NCBI RefSeq assembly: GCF_018919385.1
Contig: NZ_JAHLMF010000015.1
Coordinates: 62,001-126,000 of the forward strand
DNA from: Geomonas diazotrophica
GTDB taxonomy: Bacteria; Desulfobacterota; Desulfuromonadia; Geobacterales; Geobacteraceae
DNA length: 64,000 bases
Reading direction: 5' to 3'
The position numbers were made by a program, and so were the translations under genes. The notes below the pieces were generated by a model, which was given only the letters and a program-made list of their open reading frames with translations, did not search any database and was not told the origin of the DNA. Shown here piece after piece: positions 18,641-27,147 of this stretch. Each line of letters opens with the position of its first letter. Positions within the stretch are counted from its first letter, which is position 1.

Positions 18641-21130
18641 TCAGGACGGCTGGGCGAAGAGCCGCGACAGCGGCGGGGGAATCACCCGGTAGGGAGGCAG
18701 GGGCGGCGGGGCGCGAACCGGCTTGGGCAGCGCCGCAGAGACGAAGGTCGGATCGATCACCAGCCCGGTGCGAACGAAGTAGCTCATCTGCCTCTGGCCC
18801 AACAGGAAACTCTGCGGTGAGGTGACCGGGTCGATCAAAAAGCCATGGCTCACGTCCGGCTGGTCGAACTGGAAGTAACCCTCGCGCGGTCCGCTCGCCG
18901 CGACATCGCCGGCGGCCGGCTCGACCTTCGGGATCATGGTGCCGTCGGAGCGGGTCATCATGAAGGGGACGGGCACCCGGCCGGAGAGGTAGCTCACCTG
19001 GTCGAAACCGGGCGCCACCGCGAGGGCTTCCGGTGTCCCCAGCACGCCGCGCCCACCAAGGGCGTTACCCAGGTAACGGGTGCTCCAGTCGGGAATGACG
19101 AGGTCGCCGTTGGTCGGGCGCCCGCCGGCGTCGAAAGCCGTGCTGGTCGCCTCCTGGATCAACACCCGGCCGGAGAGCCTGGATGGGAGCGTGCTCCCGG
19201 TGCGCAGATCAGGCAGCGGCGTGGTCATGGTGGCGGGGTCGACCGGGTCGAACACCGACTGGGTGAGCTGGAAGAACTTGTTGTAGAGCGGGGTACCCGC
19301 CGCGATACCCTCCTGCGCCAGTCCGGCGTCGATGCTGGGGCCGAAAGCGACGCTGTCCTGCAAAAGGTAGGCGATGCGCGCGCCGGGGACGCTCAAGAGC
19401 CCCTTCATGTCGGCGTCGAGGGTGGCCTGGGTATAGGGAGGGGTGCCAGCCGCTGAGATGGTGGTGTTGCCTGCCAGGTAGTAGGCTCCCACGATGGCTC
19501 CGAGGCTCACGCCGACGAACTTGGGCTTCAGGGCCGGGTTTGGCGCGTTCCCACCCAAGGCGGCGAACCCTTGCGCCGCGAAGGCGGGGTTGAATGACGG
19601 GGTGGCCAGCACCAGTTCCAGCCGGTTCAGGTTGAAGGCGGCCTGCTGGACGTTGGTCCGGGCGGCAAGCGGCGCCCCCAGGGCGATGAAGTCTTCGCCC
19701 CAGACGGTGCCGGTAAGGTGACCCGGCAGGGCGAGCTCGCCGTGCAGCGGGAGATCGATGGCGACCACCGCGTACCCCACGGCGGTGAGCGTGCCGGCCA
19801 CGGCGATCGCCTGCTCCTTGCTGCCGTTGATGGCGTGCTGGTAGATGGCCAGCGGCCATCCCCCCGCGGGAGGGGTGCCGGAGGGGGCGAAGTACACGAA
19901 GGGGACTTGGCGATCGGTGTAGTAAAACCCGGTGAGCTTGCCGGTGCCCGGGTCGCGGAAGGGGAGCAGCACGGCGCTCGCCGCGTTGTAACTGCCGAAG
20001 GCGAGGTTCTGGTTCATCGCCGGGTTGCTGCGCGCCACGACCGGGTTCATGGAGATGTCAGCGCTGGCGAAGCTCCCGGTGATCACGGCGCCCACGCTGG
20101 CCGGTGCCGAGGCGGGGATGCCGGTCCCGGCGAGAACCGCGCTCCAGTACGTTGCCGGTGCCAGGGTGCCGGTGACGGTGGCGATGTTGAGACCCGCGCC
20201 GAGCCAGCTCTTGCCTGCCAGGCCGCCGGGGAGGTCGCTGCCGGCGGCGAAGGCGCGCAGCGCGCTCTCCATCGGCACCAGGCTCCCGACCGGGTCCGCC
20301 GGATCGGCAGCCACGAAACCCGCCGCCGTCGTGTTGAAGCGCCCCAAAAGGACGATCTGGCTGCGGCTCGCCACACTGGTGACGGCCGGGGACGCGGTCA
20401 GGTCGTTCATGACCTTGGCGTAGCCGGCGAAGAGCACGTTGCCGCTGCCGTCGACGGTGTTGCCCCTGATCCGCTCGAGTGGCTCGAAAGGGCCCAGCAG
20501 GGGGAGCTCGGACTTCAACGCCGAGAAGTAGACCGAGCTGCTCACGGAACCGCCGGTGGCCGCGTCCTTGACCCGGTCGGTCACCAGGTAGAGGTAGCGG
20601 CTGCCAGGCTGGAGGGGGAACCTGGGGAAGAGAGAGACGTCGCTGCGTCCGGGGGCGTAGCTGAAGCTGAAATTGCCGGTCACGTCGCTGAAGCTGAGCG
20701 GGTTGTTCTCGGTCGCAGCGGGCGCCGCGCTGTCGGCTCCGATCCGGAACACCTTGATGTTGTCCGCGTTCACCGTGACGGGCTGCAGCGGCCGGGCGAA
20801 GCGGAGGTAAATGGGGGCGTTGACGCCGGCTACCGCGTTGGTCCCGCCGACTTCGTAACGGTTCACGTAGGCGAGCGCCTCCAACGGGTTCATGGGGCGG
20901 TTCGCCGGCCTCATGCCCACGGCTCCGGTGGCAGGGTCGGTGTACTGGGTGATCGGGTCCCGCGCCGTCGCAGTGGCGAGCACGTTGGGGAGGGGGATCT
21001 CGCTGGTCGTGGGATCGAAAAGGGCCGTATTGGGGCTGATCGACTGGCTCACCCCCGAGTCAGAGCCGCAACCGGCCAGGGTGAGGAGGAACAGCAGGGT
21101 GCCGAACAGGCGTTGCAGGTGCTGGGTCAT
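18641..21130 (-). CDS. Surface-type lipase lipoprotein, VolA/Pla-1-like
   Basis: This 829-aa protein has a lipoprotein signal peptide with lipobox LAGC (Cys21). The N-terminal half has Ig-like/beta-rich character, and the C-terminal half is an alpha/beta-hydrolase: YQHAINGSKEQAI, a DLPLHGE segment, GVSLG with the nucleophile serine at 542, and SHG with a candidate catalytic histidine at 762. The layout matches the VolA/Pla-1 family of outer-membrane lipoprotein lipases. The product is encoded 27 bp after fadL on the same strand, so it likely supplies fatty acids to FadL. Substrate is unknown. Length (829 aa) fits the family. Confidence 0.82.
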   Translation of the reverse strand: MTQHLQRLFGTLLFLLTLAGCGSDSGVSQSISPNTALFDPTTSEIPLPNVLATATARDPITQYTDPATGAVGMRPANRPMNPLEALAYVNRYEVGGTNAVAGVNAPIYLRFARPLQPVTVNADNIKVFRIGADSAAPAATENNPLSFSDVTGNFSFSYAPGRSDVSLFPRFPLQPGSRYLYLVTDRVKDAATGGSVSSSVYFSALKSELPLLGPFEPLERIRGNTVDGSGNVLFAGYAKVMNDLTASPAVTSVASRSQIVLLGRFNTTAAGFVAADPADPVGSLVPMESALRAFAAGSDLPGGLAGKSWLGAGLNIATVTGTLAPATYWSAVLAGTGIPASAPASVGAVITGSFASADISMNPVVARSNPAMNQNLAFGSYNAASAVLLPFRDPGTGKLTGFYYTDRQVPFVYFAPSGTPPAGGWPLAIYQHAINGSKEQAIAVAGTLTAVGYAVVAIDLPLHGELALPGHLTGTVWGEDFIALGAPLAARTNVQQAAFNLNRLELVLATPSFNPAFAAQGFAALGGNAPNPALKPKFVGVSLGAIVGAYYLAGNTTISAAGTPPYTQATLDADMKGLLSVPGARIAYLLQDSVAFGPSIDAGLAQEGIAAGTPLYNKFFQLTQSVFDPVDPATMTTPLPDLRTGSTLPSRLSGRVLIQEATSTAFDAGGRPTNGDLVIPDWSTRYLGNALGGRGVLGTPEALAVAPGFDQVSYLSGRVPVPFMMTRSDGTMIPKVEPAAGDVAASGPREGYFQFDQPDVSHGFLIDPVTSPQSFLLGQRQMSYFVRTGLVIDPTFVSAALPKPVRAPPPLPPYRVIPPPLSRLFAQPS

Positions 21131-21157
21131 GTGGTATCCTCCGCTGCCGGATGGGGG

Positions 21158-22519
21158 TCAGAACTTCAGGTTCAGGTTCGCTGCCAGTAGATAGGCGTCG
21201 CTCCTGAAGACGCCGTTGGCGCCGCGCAGGGTAGCCATGTCCTGGTTGTGCACCGTGCGATCCACGAAGTGCACCCACATGTAGGCGAGGTCGAGGGTCC
21301 CCAGCGTGTTGGCGATGCCGGCGCCCACCGAGAAACTGTGTCGGTCCGCGTCGGGGAGCAGCGGGTCCACGGTGTGGTCGGGGACGGGGGAATCGTCGAA
21401 GGAGTAGCCTGCGCGCAGGGCAAGCCGTGGATTGACCTCGTACTGCCCCCCGAACTTGTAGCTCCATACGTCACGCCAGTTCCGGAGTTCGGGCTGGTGG
21501 TTGAAGGAGGCGAATTCGGGGGAGTCGAAGTGGAACTCCAGCCGTTCGAAACTGCTCCATCCGGTGCGGGTGGCGTCGAATTCCAGGGTGAGCCGTTCCG
21601 TCGGCCGCCAGGCGACCGCGAAGTCAAGGGTGTCGGGAAGGGTGATGCTGGTCGAGGCGTCGCTGCTGGCGCGAGCCCTGGTGTAGGGGAAAAGGGCGGA
21701 ATCGGCCAATCCGATGGCGCCCAACCCGGTCGGCGTGGTGGCCAGGAAGTTGGCTTCCCCGCGGATGTCGAGGGTGATTTTGCTGCGGTAGGCGAGGCCG
21801 AAGCTCAGGGCGCGGCGCGGCTTCCAGAGGAACCCGAGGTTGTACCCGAGGTCGGTTGCGGTGCCATCCAGCCCCAGCGAGCCCAACTCGTAGGCGCCGA
21901 AGGGGGGCACAGGTGCGGTGGGGTCGATGGCCGGCGAATAGAGCGATCTTTGCAGCGATACCTGCGCGTAGGTTATGTCGATCCCGGCGGCGACCCCGAG
22001 GTTCAAGGCGTCGAAACGGTAGGCGACGGTGGGCTGGAAGTTGATCGGTTTGATCGAGGCGATCTGGACCTGGTTGCGGAAGACGCTGGAGTCGTCCCAG
22101 GACTTGGACAAGGGATAGATCGCGTTGATGCCGAGGCCGAAGGAGAGGGGGAGGCCTTCCAGCGTGTAGCTCGCGTAGAAGTTGGGGGCGATGACGACGT
22201 CGCGCCTGGAGCGTTCCGTGACTACGGCGGTGCCGGTGTCCAGGGGCGGAGTGCCGGACAGGGGCGTGGTCCCCTGGAACTCGGTCTGGGGCACCATGAT
22301 CCCTAACGCCCCGAGGTTCACCTGGATGCCCGGCAGAAAGGCGATGCCGGCCGGGTTGAAGTACAGGGCGCTCGGGTCATCGGCCTGGGCGGCGAAGGCG
22401 TTGCCCATACCCATCGCCTTGGCTCCCTGCTCGCTGACCTTGAAGCCGGCCCCATGACACACGCCGCGCAGCCCCGGGAGGGCGCAGAGGAGCAGAACGC
22501 ACCACAACCATTTTCTCAT
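21158..22519 (-). CDS. FadL/OmpP1/TodX family outer-membrane transporter
   Basis: The 453-aa protein has a signal peptide (about 1-23) and the FadL hatch signature: GFKVSEQGAKAMGMGNAF and AQADDPSALYFNPAG, then beta-barrel strands ending with NLNLKF, whose terminal phenylalanine marks outer-membrane assembly. FadL proteins move long-chain fatty acids or hydrophobic compounds outward to inward through a lateral opening. The lipase gene follows 27 bp downstream. A palindrome TAGCATT-N4-AATGCTA lies about 150 bp upstream and is a candidate operator. Confidence 0.92.
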   Translation of the reverse strand: MRKWLWCVLLLCALPGLRGVCHGAGFKVSEQGAKAMGMGNAFAAQADDPSALYFNPAGIAFLPGIQVNLGALGIMVPQTEFQGTTPLSGTPPLDTGTAVVTERSRRDVVIAPNFYASYTLEGLPLSFGLGINAIYPLSKSWDDSSVFRNQVQIASIKPINFQPTVAYRFDALNLGVAAGIDITYAQVSLQRSLYSPAIDPTAPVPPFGAYELGSLGLDGTATDLGYNLGFLWKPRRALSFGLAYRSKITLDIRGEANFLATTPTGLGAIGLADSALFPYTRARASSDASTSITLPDTLDFAVAWRPTERLTLEFDATRTGWSSFERLEFHFDSPEFASFNHQPELRNWRDVWSYKFGGQYEVNPRLALRAGYSFDDSPVPDHTVDPLLPDADRHSFSVGAGIANTLGTLDLAYMWVHFVDRTVHNQDMATLRGANGVFRSDAYLLAANLNLKF

Positions 22520-22671
22520 TGGTGTCCCCCCTGCCGATCCTGCTGATATTCGGCCGCTACAAGCGTTGCCGCAAGTGGCAAGACCGCGTTAGCCATAGGA
22601 TTTTGGCCCGAGGGGGACAGCGCGCCGGGAAGCGGCTGTCTGCATGTGAACCCCGAGGGATCGGCAATAAT

Positions 22672-22689
22672 TAGCATTCGCTAATGCTA
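22672..22689. promoter_or_regulatory. Palindrome upstream of fadL (candidate operator or weak terminator)
   Basis: TAGCATT-CGCT-AATGCTA, perfect 7-bp arms. It lies in the gap between the 22730 gene and fadL, both on the - strand. It could be a regulator binding site for fadL or a 3' hairpin of the upstream small gene, since T-rich sequence follows on the - strand. Confidence 0.4.
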
Positions 22690-22729
22690 CCGCCCGTGAG
22701 GTCGAAGTCAAGCGGGGTGGAGCCGGTGC

Positions 22730-22993
22730 TCAGTGCACGGTCTTCCCTTTCATCATCCCTTCCAGCATCCGGCGCAGGGCGTCCTCTTCTACGAAGCAGA
22801 ACAGGGCGCTGTCGCCGAAGGCCACTTCCACGGAGCCCCTTCTCTTTTTCAGGGTAACCTCCACTTCGTGCACGCCGTTGCCCAGGAGCCCGTGGTAGAC
22901 CTGCTGGAAGGATTTCCCGGTACGCAGGGCCTCCTTGCCCCGCATCTCGAAGTAAACCGCCTGGTCCAGCGCATCGTTGGTTAGGTAGATCAT
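22730..22993 (-). CDS. Conserved-looking small protein of unknown function
   Basis: An 87-aa protein (MIYLTNDALDQAVYFEMRG at the start; KKRRGSVEVAFGDSALFCF in the middle). AGGAGGTGCACC precedes the ATG, a very strong ribosome-binding site, so it is translated. I do not recognise a family: no signal peptide, no membrane segment, mixed alpha/beta composition. It lies 180 bp from a divergent methyltransferase gene and 210 bp before fadL. Confidence 0.65.
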   Translation of the reverse strand: MIYLTNDALDQAVYFEMRGKEALRTGKSFQQVYHGLLGNGVHEVEVTLKKRRGSVEVAFGDSALFCFVEEDALRRMLEGMMKGKTVH

Positions 22994-23173
22994 GGTGCAC
23001 CTCCTGTTTTTCTACAGGAAATCATATGTGCGCGACAGAAAATGTCGCTACGCGTGAGCGGGGTGGACGCGGTGGCGCCGGGGACTGCCGGCGGGAGTGG
23101 AAAGGCTTGACAATCGACCCGAAAATGCGGATTTTGTGGCTCGGCTCGGAGAACGGCAGGGAAGGGGTGGGGG

Positions 23174-23782
23174 ATGGAGTCCGATCGTGTCAAATGGGAC
23201 CAGCGCTACAGCGGTCCGGAACATTTTTTTTCGCTGGCCCCCTCGCGTCTGCTGGCCGATTCGCTGGAGCGCATCCTGTTCCTGGTTCCGGGGAGGCGGG
23301 CTCTCGACCTGGCCTGTGGCGAGGGGCGCAACAGCATCTACCTGGCGCAGCACGGCTTCGATGCGACGGGGGTGGACATCTCGCCGCGGGGGCTGGAGCG
23401 CGCCAGAAGGCGGGCGGCCGAGGTCGGTGTCGCCGCGGAGTTCATAGAGGCTGACCTGGAGAGCTGGCGGCCGCAAGGGGGGTACGACCTGATCCTTAAC
23501 TTCAACTTCCTTATGCGGGACCTGATCCCCTCGCTGGTGGAGGTGCTTGTCCCGGGAGGGGTGCTGCTCATGGAGACCATTCTGGACGCGCCGGGGGTGC
23601 CGGTAGAGCATCGCAAGGATTTCCTGCTGCAACCAGGTGAGTTGGGGCGGATCTTCGCGGGGTATGCCGGTAGGATACTGCTCCTGGAGGAAGACGTCGA
23701 CGCGCCGGAGATGCCGGTGGCGCGGGTCATGTTTCAGAAGCAGGTTGAGGTCAAGGTTGAGGTTGAGGTTGAGGAAGTCTAG
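23174..23782 (+). CDS. SAM-dependent methyltransferase with repeat-encoded C-terminal tail
   Basis: The 202-aa class I methyltransferase has motif I in LDLACGEGRNSIYLA, then GVDISPRGLERAR and DLILNFNFLMRDL, resembling TehB-like small-molecule methyltransferases. The last 13 residues, a strongly alternating VEV/KVEV pattern, are encoded by the hexamer repeat (GTTGAG units) that starts at about 23742. So the natural tail has probably been replaced or extended by the repeat. The reading frame start at 23174 is supported by AGGGAAGGGG upstream. Substrate unknown. Confidence 0.82.
   Translation: MESDRVKWDQRYSGPEHFFSLAPSRLLADSLERILFLVPGRRALDLACGEGRNSIYLAQHGFDATGVDISPRGLERARRRAAEVGVAAEFIEADLESWRPQGGYDLILNFNFLMRDLIPSLVEVLVPGGVLLMETILDAPGVPVEHRKDFLLQPGELGRIFAGYAGRILLLEEDVDAPEMPVARVMFQKQVEVKVEVEVEEV
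23742..23782. repeat. Hexamer-type repeat translated as the methyltransferase tail
   Basis: AGGTTGAG and then GTCAAG, GTTGAG, GTTGAG, GTTGAG: the same 6-bp period as at 10866 and partly inside the coding region, ending in the stop codon. Confidence 0.88.
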
Positions 23783-23820
23783 TAGGCCGACCGTGTCGCT
23801 TGAGCCCGGGCAAAAAGAAA

Positions 23821-23848
23821 GGCTGTGGTCGCAAGCCACAGCCTTTTT
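23821..23848. terminator. Bidirectional terminator between methyltransferase and ubiE
   Basis: GGCTGTGG-TCGCAAG-CCACAGCC has 8-bp arms and a run of five T; an A-rich stretch (CAAAAAGAAA) precedes it, so it can act for both convergent genes. Confidence 0.88.
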
Positions 23849-23876
23849 CTCAACCTTAACCTCAACCTGTTTCTAC
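23849..23876. repeat. Hexamer-type repeat, reverse block
   Basis: CTCAACCTTAACCTCAACCTG on the + strand, inverse of the block at 23742-23782, on the far side of the terminator; it stops just before the ubiE stop codon. Confidence 0.85.
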
Positions 23877-24580
23877 TTAGTTCCGACGTAGACGGTGGCG
23901 ATGCCGCCGGTGAGATCGAAGTGGTGAACGTCCTTGAAACCAACCTGCTCCATCATCCCCTTGAACACTTCGCGGGAGGGAAACTCAAGGACCGAGTCGG
24001 GAAGGTACTGGTAGGCGCTGAACCGGGAGAAGGCGCCGCCGATCTTGGGGAGCACCTTCAGGAAGTAGAAGTGGTAGATGTCCTTGAACACGGGCATGGT
24101 CGGCGTGGAGAATTCGAGGATAACGATCTTGCCGCCGTTCTTGAGCACGCGGCGCATCTCGGTGAGCCCCTTGATCCGGTCCACGACGTTCCTGATGCCG
24201 AAGGAGATGGTGGCGGCGTCGAAGCTGCCGTCTTGGTACGGGATATCCTCGCAGGGGGCGACCTCGAGCGTGATGCGGCCGGCGTGGCGCGACTCCTGTA
24301 CCTTGACGCGTCCCAGTTCGATCATCTCCGGGGTGAAGTCGATGCCGACGATGTTCACGGAAGTCGGGGTCTGGGCGGCTATCTCCAGGGCGACGTCGCC
24401 GGTGCCGGTAGCCACGTCCAGCACGAGCCCCGGACCGCGCAGACCGATCTTCCCCACCGCGAAACGACGCCAGCGGCGATCGATCCCGAGCGACAGGAGC
24501 CTGTTCAAAAGATCGTAGCGCGGAGCTATGCTCCCGAACATGGCGCGGATGCGCTCACCCTTTTCCGATAATGCGTACAT
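23873..24580 (-). CDS. ubiE: Demethylmenaquinone methyltransferase
   Basis: The 235-aa protein has the UbiE/MenG signatures: FGSIAPRYDLLNRLLSLGID, LDVATGTGDVAL (SAM-binding motif I), SFGIRNVVDR and LEFSTPTMP. It makes the last C-methylation of menaquinone (or ubiquinone). Geobacter-type bacteria use menaquinone, so menG is the more fitting name. AAGGTAGG lies upstream of ATG 24580. It is convergent with the methyltransferase gene and sits 186 bp from the divergent diadenylate cyclase gene. Confidence 0.95.
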   Translation of the reverse strand: MYALSEKGERIRAMFGSIAPRYDLLNRLLSLGIDRRWRRFAVGKIGLRGPGLVLDVATGTGDVALEIAAQTPTSVNIVGIDFTPEMIELGRVKVQESRHAGRITLEVAPCEDIPYQDGSFDAATISFGIRNVVDRIKGLTEMRRVLKNGGKIVILEFSTPTMPVFKDIYHFYFLKVLPKIGGAFSRFSAYQYLPDSVLEFPSREVFKGMMEQVGFKDVHHFDLTGGIATVYVGTK

Positions 24581-24766
24581 ATTTTCCTACCTTTTTGGCG
24601 CCCGAAATGCTATAAATTTTGACCGCTTCCCCACGCGGGAAGCCCTTTTGCAAGGCTTGATTTTTAGCACAAAGCGCCACGGCTTGCCAGCAAAAAGCGG
24701 CCCGCCCTGTTTTAACGCCGTCCGCCTAAGGCTCCCCGCCAGCGTCGTCCCCCAAGGAGGCCACCG

Positions 24767-25936
24767 TTGTTCCCGCAAATCAGGCCCCAGGATATCGCCG
24801 ATATCCTGATCATGACCTTCCTGCTCTACCAGCTCTACAGCTGGTTCAAGAATTCCAAGGCACTCCAGGTCGTGTTAGGACTGTTGTTCCTCGGGGTGAT
24901 TTACTTCGTCACCAAGGGGCTCGGGCTCTTCATGACCAGCTGGATCCTGCAGGAGCTGGGGACCGTGCTCCTGGTCCTGCTGATCGTGGTATTCCAGTCG
25001 GAGATCCGGCAGGCGCTGTACCGCCTGAGCCTTTTGCGCAACCTTTTCGAGCACCAGGAGAGCGTGGTACGGGTCGACCTCTTGGAGTTCTCGGCCACGG
25101 TCTTCTCGCTCGCCTCGCAGCGCATCGGAGCACTGGTCGTTTTCCAACGCGCGGAGCTCCTGGACGACCTGATCCTGCACGGGGTCCCCATGGACTCGCT
25201 GGTGAGCGGTTCCCTGGTCACCAGTATCTTCATGCCCGGCTCTCCGCTGCACGACGGAGCGGTGCTGGTGAAGGACGGCCGGGTCGCCCTCGCCTCCTGT
25301 CATCTCCCGCTGTCGGTAAGTGCCGAGGTGCCGCAGCACCTGGGTACCCGCCACCGCGCCGCACTCGGCCTTTCCGAGCGCTCTGACGCGGTTATCGTGG
25401 TGGTTTCCGAGGAGCGGGGCGAGGTCTCCCTCTCCCTGCAGGGGGAGCTGGAGGTGATGGCGTCGCAGGCGCAACTGCACGAGCGGCTCACCTCCCTGCT
25501 GCAGCCGTTATCCCGCGAGGAGCAGCGCGTGGGGATCTTCAAGCGGCTCTTCTCCAACTTCTGGCCCAAGGTCGCCATCTTCTGCGTGGTCGTGGTGAGC
25601 TGGCTTTTGATCACCTATCGCCAGGGCGAGATCCTGACGGTCACAGCGCCGGTTACCTTCCACAACCTCCCCGACAGCCTCACCCTGACCCGCAGCTACC
25701 CGGACGAGGTGGATCTGCAGCTAAAGTCCTTCTCCAACCTGGTGGGGTCGCCGAAGAATCTCGACATCGTGGTGGACCTGGACCTGTCCAAGGCAAAGGA
25801 GGGGAACAACAACATCCAGATCAGCAAGGACCTGATTCGGCTCCCCCCCGGCGTGGTGGTGGTGAACCTGGACCGCTCCCTGGTGCGGGTGACCGTGGAA
25901 AAGAAACAACCGAAGCCTTCCGCCCGCAAGCGCTAA
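24767..25936 (+). CDS. Membrane diadenylate cyclase fused to a YbbR domain
   Basis: This 389-aa protein joins two proteins that are usually separate. Three N-terminal membrane segments (about 12-78) are followed by a DAC domain with DGA (Asp163) and RHR (195-197), the signature pair with the same 32-residue spacing as CdaA of Bacillus subtilis, so it should make c-di-AMP. After a membrane segment at about 272-288 comes a YbbR/CdaR-like domain (about 295-385; ILTVTAPVTFHNLPDSL). The start is TTG 24767, with AAGGAGG 6 nt upstream. No glmM or folP gene is adjacent, unlike many cdaA-ybbR loci. Confidence 0.85.
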   Translation: MFPQIRPQDIADILIMTFLLYQLYSWFKNSKALQVVLGLLFLGVIYFVTKGLGLFMTSWILQELGTVLLVLLIVVFQSEIRQALYRLSLLRNLFEHQESVVRVDLLEFSATVFSLASQRIGALVVFQRAELLDDLILHGVPMDSLVSGSLVTSIFMPGSPLHDGAVLVKDGRVALASCHLPLSVSAEVPQHLGTRHRAALGLSERSDAVIVVVSEERGEVSLSLQGELEVMASQAQLHERLTSLLQPLSREEQRVGIFKRLFSNFWPKVAIFCVVVVSWLLITYRQGEILTVTAPVTFHNLPDSLTLTRSYPDEVDLQLKSFSNLVGSPKNLDIVVDLDLSKAKEGNNNIQISKDLIRLPPGVVVVNLDRSLVRVTVEKKQPKPSARKR

Positions 25937-25992
25937 GGCTTTGAAAACAAAGGGGGTGCTCTTCGGAGCAAGGCCAGGAAAGGTCATTAACG

Positions 25993-26021
25993 TTGACAGG
26001 GCGTGCCTTTTGTTATATAAA
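25993..26021 (+). promoter_or_regulatory. Near-consensus sigma-70 promoter of the LysM-NlpC gene
   Basis: TTGACA at 25993-25998 and TATAAA at 26016-26021 with a 17-bp spacer, 43 bp before the start codon. This is one of the best matches in the window. Confidence 0.85.
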
Positions 26022-26064
26022 TCGACGCACCCGCTTTTTTTTCTAAAACAATGAAGGAGGACTC

Positions 26065-27084
26065 ATGATAAAAAGCCTGAAGCTCTTTACCCTGTGCATC
26101 GTCATGCTCTCCATACCTTCGCTCGCCTTCGCCGCAAAGACCCATCGTGTCAAAAAGCACGAAACCTTATACTCACTCGCCAAAAAATATAACGTCACCG
26201 TCGAAGAGCTGAAGGCCGCCAACAACCTGGTCGGCAACAGCGTGAAGCCGCGCGTGCTCCTGGTCATCCCGCCCCGTTCGGTATCCGAGGGGAAGAGCGC
26301 GTCGGCCGCCGCCGCCAAGGTGTACAAGGTTAAAAAGAGTGAGACCCTGTCCCGCATCGCCAAGAAGACCGGCGTTTCGGTTGCCGAGCTGAAGAGGCTG
26401 AACGGCCTTAGCAGCAGCAGGGTCAAGGCGGGAAAGGTGCTGGTACTGAAGGAGAGCGAGCCCGCGGACGAGCCGAAGGTGAAGGTCACCAAGAAGCTGC
26501 AGCTGCGCCACCCCGATCTTTTCAACGAGAAGGACTACGAGCAGAGCATTCAGGAACTTGCCTCGCTCGAACCGGAACGGCAGGTCGACCTCTCCAAGAG
26601 CACCGAACTCAAGGCTGACAGCATCAAGGAGCTCAAGAAATCCGCCTACGGCTTCCTTGGGACCCGCTACCGCTTCGGCGGGAGCTCGCGTTCCGGTATC
26701 GACTGTTCCAGCTTCGTGCAGCACGTGTTCAAGGAGCTGGAAGTCTCCCTGCCCCGTACCGCGCGCGAGCAGTTCGAAGTCGGGAACGCCGTGGCGCCGG
26801 GCGATCTGCAGAGGGGGGACCTGATCTTCTTCGCGACCTACGCCTCCTATCCTTCCCACGTCGGCATCTACCTCGGCAACAACAAGATGATCCACGCTTC
26901 CTCGCGCGACCGCAGGGTAGTGATCTCCTCCCTGAACACCTCCTACTACCGGTCGCGCTTCCTGGGCGCCAAGCGGATCGCCAAGGTCAACCCGGACGTC
27001 TTCAAGCTTGACGACCTGATCCTCGGCGTCGAGGAGGACAACTCCGAAAACTCGATGGAAGAGGATGGCCTCACCAGCAACTAA
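26065..27084 (+). CDS. Peptidoglycan hydrolase: two LysM domains plus NlpC/P60
   Basis: The 339-aa protein has a signal peptide (1-23), LysM domains at about 27-69 (THRVKKHETLYSLAKKYNV) and 87-130 (VYKVKKSETLSRIAKK), a charged linker, and an NlpC/P60 cysteine-peptidase domain (about 190-310) with the catalytic Cys214 (GIDCSSF), His265 (SHVGIY) and a third polar His277. It probably cuts cell-wall peptide cross-links in the periplasm. A terminator follows at 27111. The strong promoter at 25993 suggests steady high expression. Confidence 0.93.
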   Translation: MIKSLKLFTLCIVMLSIPSLAFAAKTHRVKKHETLYSLAKKYNVTVEELKAANNLVGNSVKPRVLLVIPPRSVSEGKSASAAAAKVYKVKKSETLSRIAKKTGVSVAELKRLNGLSSSRVKAGKVLVLKESEPADEPKVKVTKKLQLRHPDLFNEKDYEQSIQELASLEPERQVDLSKSTELKADSIKELKKSAYGFLGTRYRFGGSSRSGIDCSSFVQHVFKELEVSLPRTAREQFEVGNAVAPGDLQRGDLIFFATYASYPSHVGIYLGNNKMIHASSRDRRVVISSLNTSYYRSRFLGAKRIAKVNPDVFKLDDLILGVEEDNSENSMEEDGLTSN

Positions 27085-27110
27085 CCTCCGGCACACGTTA
27101 CCCTTCACGA

Positions 27111-27137
27111 ATCCGGCCCTCGGGCCGGATTTTTTTA
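27111..27137 (+). terminator. Intrinsic terminator after the LysM-NlpC gene
   Basis: ATCCGGCCC and GGGCCGGAT form a 9-bp stem with a 2-nt loop closing tightly, followed by seven T. The next gene starts only 11 bp downstream. Confidence 0.85.
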
Positions 27138-27147
27138 TGAGCGCTGC

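Noticed and set aside
23026-23454. Separate short gene before the methyltransferase
   Set aside because: It overlaps the methyltransferase in another frame and has no ribosome-binding site or protein-like pattern.
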